Assembly (NCBI GenBank): GCA_027943335.1 | Contig: BSBK01006379.1 | Span: forward strand, 496,001 to 560,000 | Source: Chamaecyparis obtusa | Lineage: Eukaryota > Streptophyta > Pinopsida > Cupressales > Cupressaceae | Length of the DNA stretch: 64,000 nt | Reading direction: 5' to 3' | Shown: piece by piece, positions 56,735 through 64,000 of the stretch | Layout of the letters: every line of letters begins with the position of its first letter | Numbering within the stretch: position 1 is the stretch's first letter | The notes under the pieces: model-generated | What the model was told of the DNA's origin: nothing | The model's input: only the letters and a program-made list of their open reading frames with translations | Databases searched by the model: none | Made by a program: the position numbers and the translations under genes

Positions 56735-57480
56735 CTAGTTTACCTCTGTAGTTTCATCCTCCTTTGTCAATTTGCATCCAGTAGCCATCGGTGTTCCCAC
56801 AGGTTTAGCATCTTCCATGCCAAATGTCTTCAGTACTTCCTTTATGTATTTAGATTGTGTGATGAATATCCCATCACTCTCTTGAATCACTTGTAGTCCA
56901 AGAAAGAACTTAATCTCTCCGAACATAGACATTTAAAATTCCTTTTGCATTTCATTAGCAAATGCCTTGCAGAAAAGATTTGAGCCTCCGAAGATAATAT
57001 CATCAACAAAAATTTCAGCAATGATAATAGTATCATCAGTATCACCTTTCACATACAGATTGTTGTTTTCACTTGTTCTAACAAATCCAATACTTAACAA
57101 GTAAGTATGTAGTCTTTCATACCATGCTCTTGGTGCTTGCTTCAGACCATATAAAGCTTTATGTAATCTACATACCATGTCTTTATTGTCGGGATCAACA
57201 AATCCTTTAGGTTGTTCAATGCAGACCTCTTCTTCAAGTATACCATTCAAAAATGTTGACTTCACATCCATTTGATAGACTTTGAATTTCTTGTGTGCAG
57301 CATATGCAAGTAGCATTCTAACTCCTTCTAATCTAGCAACAGGTGTAAATGTTTCACCATAGTGAATTCCTTCTTCCTATGCATATCCCTTCCATACCAA
57401 TCTAGCTTTATTTCTTGTGACTTCACCATTTTCATTCAATTTATTCCTATATATCCACTTAGTACCAATAACATTCTTAT
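56735..57480 (-). pseudogene. Copia D reverse transcriptase
   Basis: 56933-57316 has [39 protein letters not shown] and the catalytic AEIFVDDIIFGGS. After a TAA at about 56933, 56735-56932 continues in the same frame with GEIKFFLGLQVIQES and FGMEDAKPVGTPMATG. Before it, 57317-57480 carries the start of RT with a stop near 57380. The breaks look like single-base changes. Confidence 0.9.
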
Positions 57481-58800
57481 CTTTTGGTCAAGGTACTAAG
57501 GACCAGGTTTTGTTCTTCTTTATTTTCTCTATTTCCTCCTTCATTGAATTAACCCATTCTTCATTCTCTAATGCAACTTTCACAGTTTTAGGTTCAAATT
57601 CACAAATAAAACATGTACCTTGTCTTGTTTTGCTTCTAGTTTGCATTCTAGCATGTCTGTCTCCAATGATTTGTGTTTCAGGATGATGTCTTCTGACAAA
57701 ACTAGCCAGAACTTGATTTCTCCTTTCTTGTTCATCCTATTTAGGGTCATTTTCTTGCTCAGCAGCTTCTTCATGTTCATCAGTTTGTGGTGCATGTTGT
57801 CTTGCATTATTTCCCTGCTAACCAGTTGACACAATTTGTGATGTCGATAGATACTTTGGATGTTCAATGTAAGTGAATCTACCATAGTCTTCCAGTTCCT
57901 TTGTACTTTCCTTTGTGTACTTGTCATCAAACTCATCAACACGAACATTAGTACTTTCAACTATCTTATTTGTAACCTTATTCAAACATTTGTATGATTT
58001 ACTTGTAGTGGAATATCCCAGAAATATCCCTTCATCTCCTTTAGAATCAAATTTACCATTTCTCTCATCTTTCAAAATAAAGCATTTACTTCCAAAAATT
58101 TTGAAATAACTTACAATAGGTTTGTGTCCAAACCATAGTTCATAAGGTGTTCAGTTGGAGTCCTTCTTTAGTTGTACTTGGTTAAGAACATACACAGCTG
58201 TACTAATAGCTTCCCTCCAATATGTCTGAGCAACATTCTTTTATATCATCAATGTTGTAGCACAGTCAATTATAGACCTGTTCCTCCTTTTAGCAATGCC
58301 ATTTTTCTGAGGTGTCCTCGGTGTAGATACCTATGTTTTGATTCCACACTCATTACAAAAATTAGTAAATTCATCAGAGATAAATTCACCTCCTCTATCA
58401 AATCTTAAGCATTTTATTTCTTTTCTGGTTTCTTTCTCTACCTTAGCTTTATACCACTTAAACATTTTGAAAGCTTCAAATTTCTCTTTCAGGAACATAA
58501 CAATCATTATTCTAGTATAGTCATCAACAAAAAGAATAAAATATCTATCACCAAAATAGCTCTGAGTTCTCATAGGACCACATAGGTTGGTATGAACCAA
58601 CTCAAGTATCTTCTTTGTTGAGTAGTCTTTACTTTTAAAACTAGACTTAGCCATCTTACCTTTCTGACATTCATGACACATGGCATGATTAGGTTTTGTC
58701 AAGTTAGGAAATCCTCTAACTCTTTTCTTTCTACTGATCTTGATCATGTTGTCAAAGTTCACATGGTATAACCTTCTGTGCCACAACTAGGCATCTTCAT
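57481..58800 (-). pseudogene. Copia D integrase
   Basis: 58331-58786 holds the zinc region (MWHRRLYHVNFDNMIKI ... CHECQKGKMAKSSF), the first catalytic region (ELVHTNLCGPMRT, where the usual Asp is Asn) and CLRFDRGGEFISDEF (second Asp). A break follows near the Glu region (about 58270-58330). 57818-58075 continues with GKFDSKGDEGIFLGYSTTSK. 57580-57817 is the linker to RT with frame changes. Confidence 0.86.
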
Positions 58801-58870
58801 CTTTTATTAACAAAAAAGAAGACTGGTCCATATCAAGATAGAATAGATTACCTCTAGATTGTGTACTAGT

Positions 58871-59236
58871 TCAGACAAGTCTTCCTCCATCATCATAGCT
58901 TTTCACCTTTTTGCTCTCAAAAGCCAGTCGGTGGCCTGAATTGTTCAGTTGAGCTACACTTAACAAATTATGGTTCAGTCCATCTACCCAATATGCATTT
59001 TCACATTGTAATCTATCATTGATCATTAGTGAGCCTTTACCTCTTACCATACAAGGTGCATCATTTCCCATTCTCACAGATCCTCCATTATATTCAACAA
59101 GATGATCAAACTTCTCTACATCACTGGTCATATGATGTTTAAAACCACTATCTATGATCCATGTATCATTTCTGCTTACTTTAGAGATCAATGTTGTCTC
59201 TTCATGTTTTTCTTCTTCTTCTGAGTCATCTTTCAT
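58871..59236 (-). pseudogene. Copia D protease
   Basis: 121-codon frame. TWIIDSGFKHHMTSDVEKF holds the intact Asp-Ser-Gly. Then YNGGSVRMGNDAPCMVRGKG and HNLLSVAQLNNSGHRLAFES. Ends a short way before the integrase zinc region (58786), separated by stops. Cleaves the polyprotein in the particle. Confidence 0.88.
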
Positions 59237-59419
59237 AGCAACAAATACAACTTCTATATCATCATTAGAATCAGATTCAGTTTCAATATCTTCGGCTATG
59301 TAACATACCTTTTTTCCTTTTTCATCTTGGTTGTCTCTGTTGTAGTATTGGTAGCCTTTGTTGACTCTTCTCCCATAGCTTCCTTCAGATTGGTCTTTGG
59401 ATCTATCATCATCTTTCTT

Positions 59420-60239
59420 CTATGGACATCTAGTAGTGATGTGACAAAATTCTTTATAGTTAAAGCATGCTAAAGGTAGCTTACCTCTATACCTTCCTTT
59501 TCCTTTGGGAAACCTTCTAGCCATAAGTGCTTCAAGCTCATCAAGTTCATCATTGGTATTGTCATCACTATCACAATTCTTACTATTCCTACTAGACTTT
59601 CCAATCTTCAAAGAAGACATGAAAGCGGATTCAACAGAAGGAACAACACTATTATCAAAGTTGTTTAATTCAAAGGTTGTAAGTTTACCAATCAGAGTGT
59701 CAAGAGTAAGGTTGGATGTAGCTCTTGTTTCATGAATTGCAGAAATCCTGATTGCATAAACTGGTAAGCATAGTTCTGAGAATCTTGCTTATCACTATTT
59801 CATCATCAATCACTCCATCAGATGCTCTAATAGCATGTACCACCTCTTTAAGTCTATTTGAATATTGGATAATGTTCTCACCTTTCATTCTCATATCATC
59901 AAATCTGCCTCTCAGACTTTTAGCTCGGGCTCTTTTGACATTCGGATCTCCACTGTATATTTGTGCTTATTTATCCCACATTCCTTTGGCAATCATGCAA
60001 GTCTTAATATCTTCAAATTCAGCATCAGTACAGGTAGCAGCAAGTTCCATCATAGTAACATTGTGTTCATGCTTGTCCTTCAATTGATCAAGATTTAAGG
60101 GACCAGTGGGCAGTTGCATGTAGCCATTCTCCATCAGCTCTAGTGCAGAGTTCCCAATTCCAGATATGTGCAGCTTCATTCTACTTTGCCATACTGCGAA
60201 GTTCTCTTTGTTTAGTTTTGGTACTTCCCTCTTATACAT
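59420..60239 (-). pseudogene. Copia D gag
   Basis: 59967-60239 is the N-terminal part, starting MYKREVPKLNKENFAVWQ. 59620-59966 carries the middle in broken frames. 59420-59620 ends with a knuckle ACFNYKEFCHITTRC in which two of the four ligands are changed. Homologous to copia A gag. Confidence 0.84.
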
Positions 60240-60290
60240 CTTGAGACCTTTATGCTTAAGTCCTTAAAAATTTGTTCCAAGCAACCTAAG

Positions 60291-60303
60291 GCTCTGATAC
60301 CAA
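60291..60303 (-). other. Primer binding site of copia D
   Basis: Minus strand TTGGTATCAGAGC, a perfect initiator-Met tRNA complement, one base inside the LTR end. Confidence 0.93.
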
Positions 60304-60304
60304 T

Positions 60305-61763
60305 TTTTAGAATAACTGAGAGGGGGGTGAATCAGTTATCCAGTGTCCCCAATACAAAATGTATAATTCAAAACTATTTCTTTAATTTCTGCTCATCGGT
60401 AAGCACTAAATACTTTTACTATCTATACTTTTACCAATTACCAGTCTAATGCTAAAATAGTTTACCGATAAAATCTAACATGCAACATGTAAAGTATGAT
60501 AACAAAAAAATATCACAATCAACACATAACACAAGAGATTTAATGTGGAAACCCTGTAAGGGAAAAACCACCTGGGACTGGCAACCCAAAATTGTTCACT
60601 CTTTTGAAGTGAGGTCAGTTAAGACCTAACCCTATTAAAGGTTACAAATAGACTATCAGGTGTGACCTTGTTAGAGGATTTTAGAGTAGAAGTTATCATC
60701 TAACTAGCATTCACTATGGGGTTGACAGGATAACAATGTTCATTCTAAGAATGATACATCATAAGACTTTCAAAGTCTACTCGGTTAAGAGATTTGACTG
60801 TATACAATGGTTAAATATGTAATAGTAAATGACCTACCCTAATACAACTTTAATTATAGATTACAGATCAATATTTAGTCCATACAAATCCTTCTGATCA
60901 ATATTTCACTTTAGATTCAATACTATATCAACTTACTATCCGTCAGTAATTGCTCTCTGTAGCTCAGTAATTGTTCTACAGCTTAGTTCTTACTTAACCG
61001 GTATGATCAGAATGCATGAAAACCTTGTTCACATGATATTCTTGTAGCTTCTTCTTCTGGCATTTTTCATAAAGAAATTATGTTCTCTTATATAGATGAG
61101 TAAATCATTTTCTTCTCCACCATCAGATTTTGCCACTTCAAACTTTCTCGGTACTTGTGTCAATAACATGTTTGATTCTTCTCCGTTAGATCTTCCCTGA
61201 ATTTTGTTAGCTGTCGATCCATGTAACAAACATTATCTGTTACCTCGATGTTATACTCTTTCCATCTCATCAATCTTATCGGCTAACTTCATCATTTAAT
61301 TCATTCTGTTCCACTCGGTTAACAAAGAAATGCATCAGTGAACACTGCTTAGTTAATACTATGATCGGTATACACTACACTTTATTGGTGTATACTAGAA
61401 ATTCTTCATTTACCGACAACACTACTTTGTGTCTTTCAGCTCTATACTTCATCATAGATTAATGCATCATAATAAAGTCAATATCATCAAGTCATAGACT
61501 CATCAACAAGTTACTCAATGTGTTCCTTATCCTCATCTGACATGTACATCTTTCCTCATGTAGATTTCTCTATTCTTTATCTCTTTTTCACCTTTCCTCA
61601 GATGTCTTGGTATAGTAACTTACAAGATAAGTGCTTTCAGGCTAGTTGACATCAATGACAACATAATACTGATTTAATCATATTACATATCTAACCAGCA
61701 ACTCCTTATGATCTTGTAATCATAATTTCTTCAATCAAAATCAAAATCAGTTGTAGTCCAACA
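60305..61763 (-). repeat. 5' LTR of copia D
   Basis: Aligns with 54037-55526 throughout. The first bases are mutated (TTTTAGAATAAC for TGTTAGAATAAC). Ends TAGTCCAACA. Confidence 0.93.
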
Positions 61764-62500
61764 CATTCATCATACTGGGAGTGATTACGTTCTCCACTAT
61801 TAAATAAACTATAAGTACTTCTATTATGCAGAGGGTGTTTTTGCAACTTATTCAAATCACATTCATCATCCTACTTTTGATTTTCCTAATCACTGCTATT
61901 TCTTTGATAAATTTCAGCCTGGTGATTAGACTGTGCATGTTGATGATATGCCTGGAAACTTATTTTATTGTTTTGATCAAGGTGTTCACTGTCACTACCG
62001 CTTTTCCAATGACTTTCACCTCTCTGATCATTTCCATCTTTTCTTCCCCCACTGTTCTAATTATCATGGGAACCATCATTACTTCCCTTCTTGTTACTAA
62101 GATTGCACATTGGATTAGAAATTTTTTTAAACCATTCACTGTCATCTCCCGTGGTTCTCCCTTCTTTGTCTATTTTAAACATAGGGTTAGTGGCATTATC
62201 ATGAGTAATGTGACCACTATTCTTTATGTGGGGAGGAGTGTATACTGGCACCTGAATGCTTCCATCTGTAACTTCATTATTATTTACTTCACTATATCTA
62301 CCATCACTTCCGTCAGGTGAAATAAGGCTTTCCCTTTCTATTCCTATTTTTCTAAGAGCTTCATCTGGCTATCTTCTAAGGGCTCTAAGCATCTCCTTAT
62401 CTTTATGCTCCAATCTAATCATCCCCTCAACTATATCATCCATCCGCCTCTCCCTCTACTTCTATTCACACATGACCTCTTCATTGTTATTCCTTGGGTT
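61764..62500 (-). pseudogene. Gypsy G2 gag, 5' part
   Basis: Minus-strand frames at 62057-62251 (GRTTGDDSEWFKKISNPMCN) and 61960-62145 overlap in different registers. The region is hydrophilic and rich in Asn, Asp and Lys, consistent with gag, but I find no clear capsid motif. The + strand frame at 61826-62320 is a hydrophobic shadow of this low-complexity coding strand. Confidence 0.55.
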
Positions 62501-62806
62501 ATGGTGATCTGAAGTTGGAAACTGCTCACAAGTAAATTCCTAGCCTTTATCTTTGTCGGGTTGCTTTTTAGGAGATACATACAACATCTTCTTCTTCAAT
62601 TTCTTATTCCTCCTACTCGGTTTCAATTTAGCGAATGAATTGTTCTTTAGTGACCTTCTCCCTAACATAGGCTTTGCCTAATACTGTATTCTAGAGTCAC
62701 CACCTCACTTCCTATGAGGAATCAATAACTGTTATGAATCCTTCTTCCCAATAGAGTCTTTACAACACTAACCAGAGATTCTAAAATTGACTTTCACTAA
62801 TAGGTA
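62501..62806 (-). other. Gypsy G2 leader
   Basis: Between the primer binding site and gag. No features recognised. Confidence 0.5.
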
Positions 62807-62826
62807 CTCCCCAGCGGAGTCGCCAA
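62807..62826 (-). other. Primer binding site of gypsy G2
   Basis: Minus strand TTGGCGACTCCGCTGGGGAG next to the 5' LTR. This word is common at the PBS position of plant gypsy elements. It differs from the TGGTGAACCC of the left gypsy element. Confidence 0.78.
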
Positions 62827-62828
62827 TT

Positions 62829-64000
62829 TTTTGGTGCTCAAAAATGCTAGACCATTTTGAGGCCAACTGACAGGCACAATAAATGCCTTTGCAATTCTGG
62901 TTCGATCAAACCAAGGTTGGTAGGCCTAAATCGAATATGTTGTCTAACTACACAAATATGTGCATAAGAAACATAAATTCCTTCCAAAGGGGTTAATGAT
63001 CCTTGGAGGAAAAAACAACCTAATATCCTAATTGTCAGATAGCTTGAAATCTAAACTAAGGCTAGAATGTAATACTAAACCTAATTTAATACTTTGTAAA
63101 TAGGATAACAGATAAGATATGTAGATCAAAGAAAGAAATAAATGAGAATATCAAATGAACAAATAGACTAGTGCCTAATACCAAAATGGGAATAGAGTCA
63201 GATACATTCAATGTTGTGTATAATCGGAGACGGTTTTAAGATAACACGCTTCTATAAAATCAGACCATCAACCTACAAGTTTCTATTGAAACAAAATTTA
63301 CAACAACTTATACAATAGGTCCTATGGTTTTTAACTCAACTGAAGAGCCTAAAAGGAAACAATAACAGGTTCTCAGACCATGCTACCATTATTCAAATTG
63401 TACAAATTAATCATAAATGAATGCGTGAAATAGAAAACACAGTAGGATACCCTAGCTAGAGAGTAATCCGAGAAACCAATTGAATGTAAAAAACTATATT
63501 AATAGTAGGGTACAAAAACTTATCTGATATTCATACATAAGATTTTGGGCATTAAATTCCAATTCGTGAGAGGTAGATTTTTGTCGTGATTCCTTGTGTT
63601 CTTTTTTGTTTACAATTGAGTGATTCTAAATATGAATCCCAATAGTTCCCTATGAAAGGACATGCCCTTTCACATGACCTAATTATACAACTAACCCTAA
63701 AATACATAATAAACCATAATAATGGTTTTTAGTAATATTTCCCGTACAAATTGATTTATTGCTCTTTGGTATTCTGTGCATAATAATTTGATATTTAATT
63801 ACCTGCACGAAAATATCAAACATTAGATAATCAAAATAAAATTTATTACTTTCATACTATATAAGGTTCTCACAAAAACTATAATTATTTATTTATTAAT
63901 TAAGAATTAATCAAAAATAATTGCATACCACATTTTAATACATGCATTTGATAAACAATGTGAAGAATAAAAATTTAATATTATTTTCTATGTCATCCTC
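62829..64000 (-). repeat. 5' LTR of gypsy G2, cut by window end
   Basis: Matches 45624 to about 46795 with few differences; the window ends inside it. Confidence 0.92.

Larger units (their letters stand above)
54037..61763 (-). mobile_element. Copia D: nearly complete copia element nested in G2 gag
   Basis: 7727 bp, LTRs at 54037-55526 and 60305-61763, flanks CCTTC and CATTC (one mismatch). The primer binding site is perfect. Coding order gag, protease, integrase, RT, RNase H on the minus strand. Most domains are in long open pieces with single stops, making this the best preserved element in the window. Related to copia A by gag and integrase. Confidence 0.95.
45624..64000 (-). mobile_element. 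Gypsy G2: second Tat-like Ty3/gypsy element, right end outside window
   Basis: 3' LTR 45624-48311, internal region 48312-62828, 5' LTR from about 62829 running past the window. Coding order on the minus strand: gag, protease, archaeal-type RNase H, RT, native RNase H, integrase. Copia D interrupts gag. The second RNase H sits before RT, unlike the element at 1-6300. All domains carry stops or active-site changes. Confidence 0.92.

Noticed and set aside
59752..60098. Open frames on the + strand opposite copia D gag
   Set aside because: Antisense shadows; the minus-strand frame has clear Gag features.
61826..62320. 164-codon hydrophobic open frame on the + strand, like a membrane protein
   Set aside because: It is antisense to the G2 gag coding strand; the hydrophobic residues are the complement of Asn/Asp/Lys-rich codons.

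Overview
This is a nuclear plant window made almost entirely of transposable elements, and I see no intact cellular gene. Long Ty3/gypsy and Ty1/copia elements are stacked inside one another and carry stop codons, frameshifts and deletions. There is also a Harbinger-like MITE and long AT-rich microsatellites. The gypsy elements carry the second (archaeal-type) RNase H known from the plant-specific Tat group. Very large, old, nested retrotransposon tracts suggest a seed plant with a big genome, perhaps a conifer or other gymnosperm. The plant assignment is firm; the gymnosperm part is inference.

Layout. (1) 1-13066, + strand: a Tat-type gypsy complex with three LTRs (1-1007 partial, 6308-7949, 10752-13066). 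The first interval keeps pol (protease, RT, RNase H, second RNase H, integrase) but has lost gag. The second keeps the gag side but has lost pol. (2) 13067-14956: AT-rich DNA with a decayed copia LTR tail and a (TA)n tract flanked by CT and AG runs. (3) 14957-24600: a tandem array with a period of about 358 bp. It is interrupted by a solo LTR (15200-17055), a copia element on the minus strand (copia F, 17251-22309) and a MITE (22609-23373). Each has matching target-site duplications, and subtracting them restores the period. (4) 24601-25743 and 44347-45623: low-copy DNA with minus-strand exon-like stretches, split by copia A. (5) 25744-44346: copia A (+), itself invaded by copia B (28259 to about 33695, minus, internally deleted), copia C (35567-40826, minus, same family as F) and a 267-bp insert. 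(6) 45624 to beyond 64000: a second Tat-like gypsy element on the minus strand (G2), whose gag is split by copia D (54037-61763, minus).

Most interesting points. The two gypsy elements place the second RNase H differently: after the first RNase H in the left element, but between protease and RT in G2. Copia F and copia C share their coding region and R/U5 but have unrelated minisatellites in U3, both rich in the TTGAC core. Both also carry the same protease active-site change, DSG to DLG. The satellite array records an order of insertion events that can be checked by arithmetic.

All elements look inactive as they stand. Copia D is the best preserved. Lineage names below superfamily level come from recognising motifs by eye, not from a search.
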